Assembly: GCA_033762375.1 (NCBI GenBank)
Contig: JANRLQ010000054.1
Span: forward strand, 1 to 64,000
Length of the DNA: 64,000 nt
Direction: 5' to 3'
Source of the DNA: RDXT01 sp033762375
GTDB taxonomy: Bacteria > Bacteroidota > Bacteroidia > J057
Shown piece by piece: positions 43,594 through 50,772 of this stretch (the first letter of the stretch is position 1; each line of letters opens with the position of its first letter). Both the position numbers and the translations under genes were made by a program. The notes beneath the pieces are model-generated. The model saw only the letters and a list, made by a program, of their open reading frames with translations, searched no databases and was not told the origin of the DNA.

Positions 43594-44613
43594 TCAGGCC
43601 TGTTGATCAGTGAGTTCAAAAATATTCAGCACGGCTTTCGCAAAAGCAAAGGTAGGAATTTTCTCCCGATTGATAAAAAGCCCCGACCAGTCCCCGGGTG
43701 CGTCCCCGGCGGGTATTTCGTACACATGGATCATCATGTCGAAGTGCGTAAAACTATGCTTGAGTGAGCCACGCCATCGTCCCCCATAGGGAGATCGTTG
43801 AGCGTGCCAGTCCTCCGGGGTAGGCGATTCTGCATTGGGTATTTCCCAGAGGCCGCCCCAGAGACCTCTGGCGGGCCGCTGCCGTATCATAAAGGCATCG
43901 CCGTCGCAGACAAGATAAAAATTAAAGTGGCGCACCTTGCGGGTGCCCTTGGGCGTTTTGTGGGGCAGGAGATGAACCATGCCTTCTTTTCGGGCCAGGC
44001 ATACAGACTCCAGCGGACATATCAGGCATCCTGGCTGCGTGGGCGTGCAGATGACAGCGCCAATGTCCATGAGCCCGTGGTTAAAGGCGCGGGAGTCTTC
44101 ACCCTGCACCCATGTATCAACGACCGCCTGGAAGCGGGTACGGGCGGCAGGCTGGTTTATGGGCGTCATATCACCCAGCACCCGGCTCAGGACCCGCATT
44201 ACATTGCCATCCACAACCCCGACAGGATTCCCAAAGGCAAAGGATCCGATCGCACGTGCTGTGTAAGGGCCGACGCCCTTGATCGTCAGCCATTCCCGGT
44301 AGTCTAATGGAAATACGCCCCCATACTGGCTCATGAGCTGACCAGCACCGGCATGGAGGTTGCGGGCACGGCTATAGTAGCCCAGTCCTTCCCAATGTTT
44401 GAGGACATCTTCAATGGGGGCCATCGCAAGCGTGGCTACATCCGGAAACCGGCTGATGAACCGATGATAATACGCCAGGCCCTGGCTGATCCGGGTCTGC
44501 TGAAATACCACCTCGGCGATCCAGATCCGGTAGGGATCCCGCGTCTCCCGAAAAGGCAACTCACGACCAGCCACCGCGTACCAGGCCGTGATACGGCCAC
44601 CTATATCTCCCAT
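43594..44613 (-). CDS. mutY: A/G-specific adenine DNA glycosylase MutY
   Basis: A 339-residue glycosylase that removes A opposite 8-oxoguanine. The catalytic Glu34 is in IAEVVFQQTRI; the helix-hairpin-helix is LTIKGVGPYTARAIGSFAFG followed by VDGNVMRVLSR with the catalytic Asp. The 4Fe-4S loop is CTPTQPGCLICPLESVC, with standard C-6-C-2-C-5-C spacing. The C-terminal NUDIX-like domain, about 220-339, which reads the oxoG, is present. First gene of the mutY-ssb-gldE-gldD cluster. Confidence 0.96.
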   Translation of the reverse strand: MGDIGGRITAWYAVAGRELPFRETRDPYRIWIAEVVFQQTRISQGLAYYHRFISRFPDVATLAMAPIEDVLKHWEGLGYYSRARNLHAGAGQLMSQYGGVFPLDYREWLTIKGVGPYTARAIGSFAFGNPVGVVDGNVMRVLSRVLGDMTPINQPAARTRFQAVVDTWVQGEDSRAFNHGLMDIGAVICTPTQPGCLICPLESVCLARKEGMVHLLPHKTPKGTRKVRHFNFYLVCDGDAFMIRQRPARGLWGGLWEIPNAESPTPEDWHAQRSPYGGRWRGSLKHSFTHFDMMIHVYEIPAGDAPGDWSGLFINREKIPTFAFAKAVLNIFELTDQQA

Positions 44614-44647
44614 ATACTACAGACAGGCCGATTCCGGGCCATTTATA

Positions 44648-44655
44648 CAAAGGTA
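44648..44655 (-). promoter_or_regulatory. Candidate minus-7 element of the mutY-ssb-gldE-gldD cluster
   Basis: TACCTTTG on the minus strand matches TAnnTTTG, 35 bases before the mutY start. No clear TTG at the expected upstream position. Confidence 0.4.
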
Positions 44656-44691
44656 TCATAAATCATCCTTTTGTGCTTTTTTTCAGATTTC

Positions 44692-44722
44692 TTTTGCGTT
44701 TCCGCCGATTCTTCTAACTTTG
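44692..44722 (+). promoter_or_regulatory. Strong Bacteroidota-type promoter of the HU gene
   Basis: TTTTG (44692-44696), 18 bases, TAACTTTG (44715-44722). Both elements and the spacing fit the Bacteroidota housekeeping consensus. The HU start lies 63 bases downstream. Confidence 0.75.
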
Positions 44723-44785
44723 CGGGTCAATTGCCGTCTGGCAATTTTTTTGTAAGTGTTTAGTAACTAACAAATTAGACCGATC

Positions 44786-45076
44786 GTGACCAAGGCAGAA
44801 GTTATTCTCGAAATCTCGCAGCGGACCGGCATAGAAAAGGCGGACGTTTCCGCTTCCCTGGAAGGGTTTTTCACGGTCATCAAGCACTCTCTCGCCAAAG
44901 GCGAAAATGTGTATCTGCGTGGCTTCGGCAGCTTCATCGTAAAGCACCGCAAGGAGAAAGTGGGCCGAATTATCTCTCAGGGCAAGTCTATTGTCATTCC
45001 ATCCCATAAGGTCCCCAGCTTCAAGCCTGCACGGGTGTTTGTGGAGAAGGTAAAAAGCGCGAGCAGCGATAAATAA
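44786..45076 (+). CDS. HU/IHF-family DNA-binding protein
   Basis: A 96-residue nucleoid protein with a GTG start at 44786. TKAEVILEISQRTGIEKADV forms the dimerising helices, and the DNA-binding arm is in RGFGSFIVKHRKEKVGR ... VIPSHKVPSFKPA, with the Pro that kinks DNA. Slightly divergent from classic HU in the arm (HKVPSFKPA instead of RRVPSFRPG-like). It should bend and compact DNA. The TPR gene follows after 14 bases. Confidence 0.92.
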   Translation: MTKAEVILEISQRTGIEKADVSASLEGFFTVIKHSLAKGENVYLRGFGSFIVKHRKEKVGRIISQGKSIVIPSHKVPSFKPARVFVEKVKSASSDK

Positions 45077-45090
45077 CCTATCTTTACAGG

Positions 45091-45951
45091 ATGAATACGA
45101 TCGGGTCCACAGGTAACATGACAGGATTGGGGTTGCGGGTGACCGTAGCGGGGGTTGGTATAGTAGTATTTGTGCTGCTGTTGCTAGCCGATAAGTCCAA
45201 CCTGAGCAGCCGCAAGACCCAGGCAATCACAGAGACCGGGGTAGTCTCTGAGGGGGGCGGGTCTACGGCACAACTCCCACCGCTGGCTCCTGACGCCCAG
45301 ACAGACCAGCTTCTGGCCCGTCTGGAAGCTGCTGCACCGGCAGCCCAGCATGCGCTGCTGGACTCTGTGGTAGCCGTACTCTCCGCCCGCAAGCGTTACG
45401 ATGTCGCCGCCGGGTATGCCCGCCAGGCTGCGGAGGCTGATACTTCACTTTCGCATCTGCTGACTGCCGGTACCCTGTATCAGCAGGCACTCACCCTGGA
45501 GCACGTAAGCCGTGATACGGTGCTTCGTAAGCAGTTTGGGGAGGCTGCCATCGGCTACCTCAGCCGTGTAGTGGCACAAGACCCACGCAATGAACCCGCG
45601 CTACTCTCCTTGGGGATGGCTTATATCACCTCAGGCAATCCTGCTACCAGTATGCAGGGCATCCTGACGATCCGCAAGGTACTTGAAATCAATCCGGCCA
45701 ATACGGCGGCCGGATACCAGCTCGGCCTGTTTTCGGTCCAGACCGGACAGCTCGACAAAGCAGCCGAACGATTTGAGCAGGTGCTCAAAGCAGATCCCTC
45801 CATGCAGGAGGCCCGCTACCAGCTCGCATCGGTGTATGTGCAGACCTCCCGTGCAGATCAGGCCAAACCCCTTCTGGAGGCCGTCCTGCGGGATACGAAG
45901 GACGCGGCTCTCCTGGAGGCCGCCCGCAATCTCTTGACCTCATTACGTTAA
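45091..45951 (+). CDS. TPR-repeat membrane-anchored protein
   Basis: A 286-residue protein with one N-terminal transmembrane segment (about 14-33, RVTVAGVGIVVFVLLLLAD). After a low-complexity linker come about five TPR-like helical pairs from residue 75 to the end, for example TAAGYQLGLFSVQTGQLDKAAERFEQVLKADP. The TPR part would lie in the periplasm and scaffold a protein complex. The gene is 14 bases after the HU gene and ends 20 bases before a 30-residue gene, so it is probably in the same transcript. Specific partner unknown. Confidence 0.85.
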   Translation: MNTIGSTGNMTGLGLRVTVAGVGIVVFVLLLLADKSNLSSRKTQAITETGVVSEGGGSTAQLPPLAPDAQTDQLLARLEAAAPAAQHALLDSVVAVLSARKRYDVAAGYARQAAEADTSLSHLLTAGTLYQQALTLEHVSRDTVLRKQFGEAAIGYLSRVVAQDPRNEPALLSLGMAYITSGNPATSMQGILTIRKVLEINPANTAAGYQLGLFSVQTGQLDKAAERFEQVLKADPSMQEARYQLASVYVQTSRADQAKPLLEAVLRDTKDAALLEAARNLLTSLR

Positions 45952-45971
45952 ACCTTTTAATAGTTACCAGT

Positions 45972-46064
45972 ATGCCCTGCGGTAAAAAACGCAAAAGACA
46001 TAAGATCGCTACCCACAAACGGAAGAAGCGCCTCAGAAAAAACCGGCATAAGAAGAAGAAATAA
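45972..46064 (+). CDS. Tiny basic protein of the AURKAIP1/COX24 (mS38/bS22-like) type
   Basis: A 30-residue protein beginning MPCGKKRKRHKIATHKRKKR and ending in Lys/Arg/His residues. The pattern KMxTHKRKKRLRKxRHKKK is that of AURKAIP1/COX24-domain proteins, known as short ribosome-associated proteins (mS38 in mitochondria, bS22 in mycobacteria). In Bacteroidota it commonly lies just before the ribonuclease G gene, as here. Nearly every codon is Lys, Arg or His. It should be a ribosomal small-subunit component; this role is by homology only. Confidence 0.8.
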   Translation: MPCGKKRKRHKIATHKRKKRLRKNRHKKKK

Positions 46065-46079
46065 TGCCTGGTGAGACCG

Positions 46080-46108
46080 CTCCGCCGCAAGGCGGAGTTT
46101 TCCCTTTT
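46080..46108 (+). terminator. Terminator after the AURKAIP1-like gene
   Basis: A 7-bp stem (46080-46086 with 46091-46097) with a GCAA tetraloop, followed by TTTTCCCTTTTT. It would separate the HU/TPR/30-residue unit from rng. Confidence 0.75.
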
Positions 46109-46204
46109 TGCCTGTTCCATACGACGTACCTGTTTCCTCGCGCCTATTCCTCTTACTTTACTCGCCTGTTACCTGCGGGTCTCAGGCTATAAACTCCCAA
46201 GCGC

Positions 46205-47761
46205 GTGAATGAATTAGTCGTAAGCAAAAGTGAAGACGGTCTCAGGATTGGCATTTTGCAGGACAAAAAAATCGTCGAACTCCATCATGAAAAAGTTCTC
46301 GAAGAATTTGCTGTCGGGGACATCGTGCTGGGGCGGGTGCGCAAGATCGTAGGCGGACTCAACGCTGCCTTCGTGGACGTAGGACACCCTCGGGATGCAT
46401 TCCTGCATTATCTCGACCTGGGACCCCAGGTTCGCTCGCTGCTGAAATATCTGAAGGCTGCCCGCTCCGCACAGGAGGGGGTGGAGTTGGATTACCTCAA
46501 TGATATAGAGCCCCTTCCCGATATCAACAAAAACGGGAAGATGGAAGAAGTCCTGAAAGCTAATCAGGAAGTGCTCGTACAGGTGGTCAAGGAGCCCATC
46601 TCGACCAAAGGCCCCCGCCTGTCCAGTGAGGTATCTATCCCAGGCCAGTATGTGGTATTGGTCCCCTTCTCCCCGGTAGTTTCGGTCTCTAAAAAGATCA
46701 AATCAGCAGAGGAGCGCCGCCGGCTCAAAACGCTGGCAGAAAGTCTGTGCCCGAAAAATTTCGGTATGATCGTGCGTACGGCTGCCACTGGCAAGGACGC
46801 CGCTTCGCTCAATCGGGATATCCAGGATATCATCCAAAAATGGCGGGACATGACCGTCAATATTGCCACAGCCAAGCCACCCGGCAAGGTCCTGAGCGAA
46901 AATACCCGCACGACCTCCATTCTGCGGGATATGCTCAGCCTCGGGTTTGACTCGATCTATACGGATGATGCCTCGGCCTACAAAGACATTGAGGAGTACC
47001 TCCGCTCCCACCAGCCGGAGATGCTCAAAGGCCTGAAGCTGCACAAGCAAAAAACCCCGCTTTTCCATGCGATGGGCATCGAAAAGCAAATCAAAGCATC
47101 CTTTGGGAAAGTCGCGACCATGCCCAATGGAGCCTATCTGGTGATCGAGCACACGGAGGCAATGCACGTTGTGGATGTCAACAGCGGCAGCAAAAACCTC
47201 AACAACCAGACGCTCGAAGAAACTGCGCTGAAAACCAACATGGAAGCCGCTACCGAGATCGCAAGGCAGCTCCGCCTGCGAGATATGGGAGGGATTATTG
47301 TGGTGGATTTCATTGACATGAAAAAACAGGAAAACCGGAAGGTCCTGTATGATCACTTGAAAAAAGTGATGAAAACCGACCGAGCCAAACATGCCATCCT
47401 GCCAATGAGCAAGTTTGGACTGGTCCAGATCACCCGCCAGCGGGTACGCCCGCAGATTGATATTCAGACCGCAGAAGTCTGCCCCAGCTGTAATGGCACT
47501 GGCAAAATCCAGGCATCGATCCTCATCTCTGATGAAATCACCAATAACCTGGACTTCCTTATTCGCCAAAATCAGGAGCGAAAGGTGACACTGGCTGTGA
47601 ATCCGTATGTAGCAGCCTACCTGCGAAAGGGATTCCTGAAAAGCCAGCAGTTCACCTGGTTTCACACCTACTGGGTCTGGGTCAAAATCGAAGAAGACAG
47701 CTCGCTTCCTTTTACAGCTGTCAAGTACTTTAATGGCAGGGGCGAAGAAATAAAATGGTAA
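46205..47761 (+). CDS. rng: Ribonuclease E/G family endoribonuclease (RNase G)
   Basis: A 518-residue endoribonuclease with a GTG start. The S1 domain is near 35-125 (GDIVLGRVRKIVGGLNAAFVDVG). The catalytic DNase-I-like part has the metal-binding Asp in MHVVDVNSGSKN and a second in GGIIVVDFIDMKKQENR. The Zn-link that holds the tetramer, CPSCNGTGKI, lies near 422. No long C-terminal scaffold follows, so it matches RNase G rather than RNase E. It would process rRNA and decay mRNA. Confidence 0.95.
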   Translation: MNELVVSKSEDGLRIGILQDKKIVELHHEKVLEEFAVGDIVLGRVRKIVGGLNAAFVDVGHPRDAFLHYLDLGPQVRSLLKYLKAARSAQEGVELDYLNDIEPLPDINKNGKMEEVLKANQEVLVQVVKEPISTKGPRLSSEVSIPGQYVVLVPFSPVVSVSKKIKSAEERRRLKTLAESLCPKNFGMIVRTAATGKDAASLNRDIQDIIQKWRDMTVNIATAKPPGKVLSENTRTTSILRDMLSLGFDSIYTDDASAYKDIEEYLRSHQPEMLKGLKLHKQKTPLFHAMGIEKQIKASFGKVATMPNGAYLVIEHTEAMHVVDVNSGSKNLNNQTLEETALKTNMEAATEIARQLRLRDMGGIIVVDFIDMKKQENRKVLYDHLKKVMKTDRAKHAILPMSKFGLVQITRQRVRPQIDIQTAEVCPSCNGTGKIQASILISDEITNNLDFLIRQNQERKVTLAVNPYVAAYLRKGFLKSQQFTWFHTYWVWVKIEEDSSLPFTAVKYFNGRGEEIKW

Positions 47762-47796
47762 GGCAGCCCTGTGCTGCCAGTCGTATGGAACAAGGG

Positions 47797-47827
47797 GAGA
47801 CAGCCGTAACAAGCTGTCTCTTTTTTT
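47797..47827 (+). terminator. Terminator of rng
   Basis: An 8-bp stem (47797-47804 with 47813-47820, GAGACAGC/GCTGTCTC), loop of eight, then seven T. It lies 36 bases past the rng stop. Confidence 0.85.
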
Positions 47828-47846
47828 ACGTACGCACGGATACCGC

Positions 47847-48788
47847 TCAGCGGATCATAAAACTACTCTGGCCGATCAGGCGCCCATCGCAGTACACAGA
47901 GATGTATTGAGGGCCTTTTTGATAACTCTCGGACGAAATCGGGGTGTATATCACGCAGATCTCCTGTGCCAGCCGGTTGTAGTCCACGGTCGTTTTGACG
48001 GAGTAGGGGCGCTCCCGGTGGTCAAAGGTGAAGGTGCCGCTGATACCCGCCGGTTCATTGGCCTGTACCGTGCCATCGGGGTTTTCATATACCAGGTACA
48101 CTTCCCGCTGGCCGGGTTGTGCGACCAGGTTTTCGATGATCGTAAAGCATATTTTGAGCTCATTCAGACTCCCGCGGCGAAACTCAGTCTCCTGACGCTC
48201 CTTCCCCCCTTTTTTGATATTAAAATACCGGAAGTCCTTGGTTTTCAGCACCGAGGCTATCTGACGTGTTTCACTCAGGGTCTGGGTGGTCGTGAGGTTC
48301 TGACGGATCAGATCCTGGTTGTCATGACGGAGCCGGGCCTCACTGATGCGCAGGCTGTCCACCTTGCCGCTCAGCACCAGGTTTTGATCCTTGAGCCAGT
48401 TGATCTCCCGCCGGTAAGAGTCCAGGATCACCTTAAGGTCGGCAATACGCTGCTCGTATTCCCGGAGTTTAGCCAGGTTGGCCTTGTTTTCTTTGCGGGC
48501 AGCCTCTATGACCAGGATGAGCTGGCTCAGCTCATCTACTTTTTTGTTCAGCTGGTTGCTTTTGTCAATAAGAGAAGTCTCCTGATCAGCTATGGTCATC
48601 TCAAACCCCAGAATTTTTGCCTCCAGGTCTTTGATTTCAGTATTAAGCGCTTCAATCGTAGTGCCTTTTTCAGCACTGGACTCTTTTTCAGAAAAATACT
48701 TGGTCGCAAAGTACCCCAGCGCAGAAAGAACTAATATCCCTACGATGACCAGGATCACCCTGCTGGTACTGTCACTTTGGCTTTCCAT
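47847..48788 (-). CDS. Membrane-anchored coiled-coil protein of unknown function
   Basis: A 313-residue protein. One transmembrane span (about 10-30, VILVIVGILVLSALGYFA) is followed by about 130 residues of strong heptad coiled coil (40-190) with SEKESSAEKGTTIEALNTE and LQLI-type repeats. A compact C-terminal domain, about 200-313, is beta-rich (KICFTIIENL, REVYLVYENPDG, SISGTFTFDHR-like). I do not recognise the C-terminal domain. It presumably stands in the periplasm on a coiled-coil stalk. It converges on rng and is followed upstream by mqnB in the same direction. Confidence 0.72.
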   Translation of the reverse strand: MESQSDSTSRVILVIVGILVLSALGYFATKYFSEKESSAEKGTTIEALNTEIKDLEAKILGFEMTIADQETSLIDKSNQLNKKVDELSQLILVIEAARKENKANLAKLREYEQRIADLKVILDSYRREINWLKDQNLVLSGKVDSLRISEARLRHDNQDLIRQNLTTTQTLSETRQIASVLKTKDFRYFNIKKGGKERQETEFRRGSLNELKICFTIIENLVAQPGQREVYLVYENPDGTVQANEPAGISGTFTFDHRERPYSVKTTVDYNRLAQEICVIYTPISSESYQKGPQYISVYCDGRLIGQSSFMIR

Positions 48789-48854
48789 GTTTCAGATTGA
48801 GATGACAATAAGGCTTGTAAGATGTTGACCAATATAGTAAAAATACCCTACAAT

Positions 48855-49541
48855 TCAACGGGCTGCATGAAATGCCTGTTGCTGTAACAATGCCATTATG
48901 GTATGGGTGAGCTGACGCAGGGCCAGGGGGATATCCCACCGGGACTTGTCCCGTGTCTCGACATAGTTGGAGAGGGTGCGGATCTCAGCAAACGGAACCC
49001 CTGTGCGGAGACAGGCATAAAAAAAAGCTGCGCCCTCCATTGACTCAACATCTGGCGCCCAGCGATGTTCCATCTGGCTGATCCCTGCCGGCTCACCCTG
49101 AACCGTCTGCACACTGATCCCGTGTGCCACAGGCAGCCCCAGGGCTGGAGGGGTGGGGTGTCTCAGCGTATTGTACCAGGTAACATCAGCCGTGGATAAT
49201 ACCGGAAACCCGAGTGCTGCCATATCCAGAAATCCCTCAGGGCTGGCAGCGCCCAGCTCGGCCTGGGTCTCCTGTACCACCTGAACAGCGGTACCCAGTG
49301 ACCACGATCGCCGATAACTCCCTGCAATACCGACCTGAAGGCTAAAATCGGGTACCGTATGCGCCAGGTATTGGCCCAGTACAAAAGCTGTATTCACCAG
49401 GCCTACGCCTGTGTGTAAAAAGGTAATGTGGTCACCGGCGCAGGTAGCGGTTTCCAGCCCGCCGGGGTTGGATATGGCGCCGAGTGCAGTCCGCAGGCCG
49501 GCTGTCTCGCCCGCTGTCGCAGCTACCAATAGGATATGCAT
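48855..49541 (-). CDS. mqnB: Futalosine hydrolase
   Basis: A 228-residue nucleosidase that splits hypoxanthine from futalosine in the alternative menaquinone route. It belongs to the phosphorylase/MTA nucleosidase fold. Family segments visible are FLHTGVGLVNTAF, VGIAGSYRRSWSLGTAVQVVQETQAELGA and DVESMEGAAFFYACLRTGVPFAEIRTLSNYVE, in which the Glu binds the ribose. The start is the Met of MHILLVAATAGE (49541). No other mqn gene is in the window, but its presence says the organism uses the futalosine pathway. Confidence 0.87.
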   Translation of the reverse strand: MHILLVAATAGETAGLRTALGAISNPGGLETATCAGDHITFLHTGVGLVNTAFVLGQYLAHTVPDFSLQVGIAGSYRRSWSLGTAVQVVQETQAELGAASPEGFLDMAALGFPVLSTADVTWYNTLRHPTPPALGLPVAHGISVQTVQGEPAGISQMEHRWAPDVESMEGAAFFYACLRTGVPFAEIRTLSNYVETRDKSRWDIPLALRQLTHTIMALLQQQAFHAAR

Positions 49542-49561
49542 GGAAAAAACAACTGCATCCA

Positions 49562-49590
49562 CATAAAAAATGCCGCAATACCTGCGGCAT
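49562..49590 (-). terminator. Terminator of tRNA-Val
   Basis: An 8-bp stem (49570-49577 with 49583-49590) with a five-base loop. On the minus strand it is followed by TTTTTATG. It lies 7 bases past the tRNA 3' end. Confidence 0.85.
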
Positions 49591-49596
49591 AAGAAG

Positions 49597-49671
49597 TGGG
49601 CCGTATTGGATTCGAACCAATGACCTTTGCTCTGTCAAAGCAACGCTCTAAACCAACTGAGCTAACGGCCC
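49597..49671 (-). tRNA. tRNA-Val (GAC)
   Basis: A 75-base cloverleaf on the minus strand. Acceptor GGGCCGT pairs with ACGGCCC, discriminator A; the D-arm is GCTC/GAGC, the anticodon stem TTGCT/AGCAA holds loop TTGACAG with anticodon GAC, and the T-arm is ATTGG-TTCGAAT-CCAAT. No CCA is encoded. Confidence 0.97.
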
Positions 49672-49700
49672 CTGTTAATATGTCTTTCCCTGACGGGCCA

Positions 49701-49731
49701 CAAAGATGAATATTCTCCCGGAAAAAACCAA
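49701..49731 (-). promoter_or_regulatory. Promoter of tRNA-Val
   Basis: On the minus strand TTG (49729-49731), 20 bases, then CATCTTTG (49701-49708), one mismatch from TAnnTTTG. It lies about 30 bases upstream of the tRNA 5' end. It overlaps an upstream ATG of the divergent DUF2520 gene. Confidence 0.45.
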
Positions 49732-49753
49732 AAAATCTGATAATTTGCAGGTA

Positions 49754-50539
49754 ATGGAACCTACTTTTTGGCGGGTAGCAATTGTAGGGGCGGGCAACCT
49801 GGCCTGGAGCCTGATCCCTAACCTGCAGCGGACGGGTGCCGAGGTGACACAGCTGATCACCCGGGACACCCTTAAAGGCCTACATTGGCAGGATGTGTAC
49901 GGTATCCCGGGATATGCTCAGACGCCTGAGGCACTGGATCATACGGTCAATCTGGTTTGGCTCACGCTCCCGGACAGGCTCCTGTCTGGGGTTGCGGCAC
50001 AGCTGGCGCCGTTGCTGGCGCCGGACACGATCTGCATTCACAGCTCAGGGTCTGTGCCCGTTGATGCCCTGGCCCCCGCTGGTGTGGAGACAGCCGTTTT
50101 GTATCCCCTCCAGATTTTCACCCGGCAGCAGGTGGTAGATATGCGCGAGACCCCCCTGCTCGCGGAGTGTCATACAGACCGGCTTATGCCGCTGGCTACT
50201 GCGCTCTCGGCCCATGTCCGCCCGATGGACTCTGCGGCCCGCCTGCGGGCACACCTCGGGGCGGTATTTGCCTGTAATTTCCCCAATTATCTTTTTACCA
50301 TCGCGGCAGCCCTAAATCCCGATCAGGATATAACCCTCTACGGCCCCCTGATCCGGGAGCATATAAACCGGGTGCTGGCCCAGGGACCCGTATATACCCA
50401 GACAGGACCTGCGATACGGGGCGACCGTCCTGTGCTCGACCGCCACCTGGAACTGCTCCTGTCGCTTCAGCCTGAATGGGCTGAGCTGTATGTAAGACTT
50501 TCGGCCGGAATACGCCCGGAGGTCTGGACCGATGTATAA
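49754..50539 (+). CDS. Rossmann-fold/DUF2520 protein (putative NAD(P)-binding oxidoreductase)
   Basis: A 261-residue protein. The N-terminal Rossmann fold with VAIVGAGNLAWSLIPNLQ binds a dinucleotide; PLQIFTRQQVVDMRETPL opens the C-terminal DUF2520 domain, resembling the helical domain of pyrroline-5-carboxylate reductase-like enzymes. Reaction unknown. I start at 49754 (MEPTFWRVAIVG) because the upstream ATG at 49706 overlaps the tRNA-Val promoter and its 16 extra residues show no pattern; the longer form (from 49706) is the alternative. It is transcribed away from tRNA-Val. Confidence 0.82.
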   Translation: MEPTFWRVAIVGAGNLAWSLIPNLQRTGAEVTQLITRDTLKGLHWQDVYGIPGYAQTPEALDHTVNLVWLTLPDRLLSGVAAQLAPLLAPDTICIHSSGSVPVDALAPAGVETAVLYPLQIFTRQQVVDMRETPLLAECHTDRLMPLATALSAHVRPMDSAARLRAHLGAVFACNFPNYLFTIAAALNPDQDITLYGPLIREHINRVLAQGPVYTQTGPAIRGDRPVLDRHLELLLSLQPEWAELYVRLSAGIRPEVWTDV

Positions 50540-50772
50540 ACGTGTCCTTCAGGAAAAGATTCGGGTATTTTGCCTGATCCTACATCTAGGGCAAATGAAA
50601 CATGGAAGCTACCTGTTGCGTTATCAGTTAAACTTTTTATTCGGAATAATCTGGCCTACCTTTACCTGACAAATACCTGACATCGCTGCCGCTGTGCTTG
50701 TTGTGATCCGTTTCGGTATTTGTCTGCCGTCGGCAGTATCGTGTGCATAGCCCTAAACCATTTGTAAGAAAT

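Noticed and set aside
46703..47812. A 369-codon open frame on the minus strand opposite rng
   Set aside because: rng has all catalytic and zinc motifs; no family pattern is seen on the other strand.
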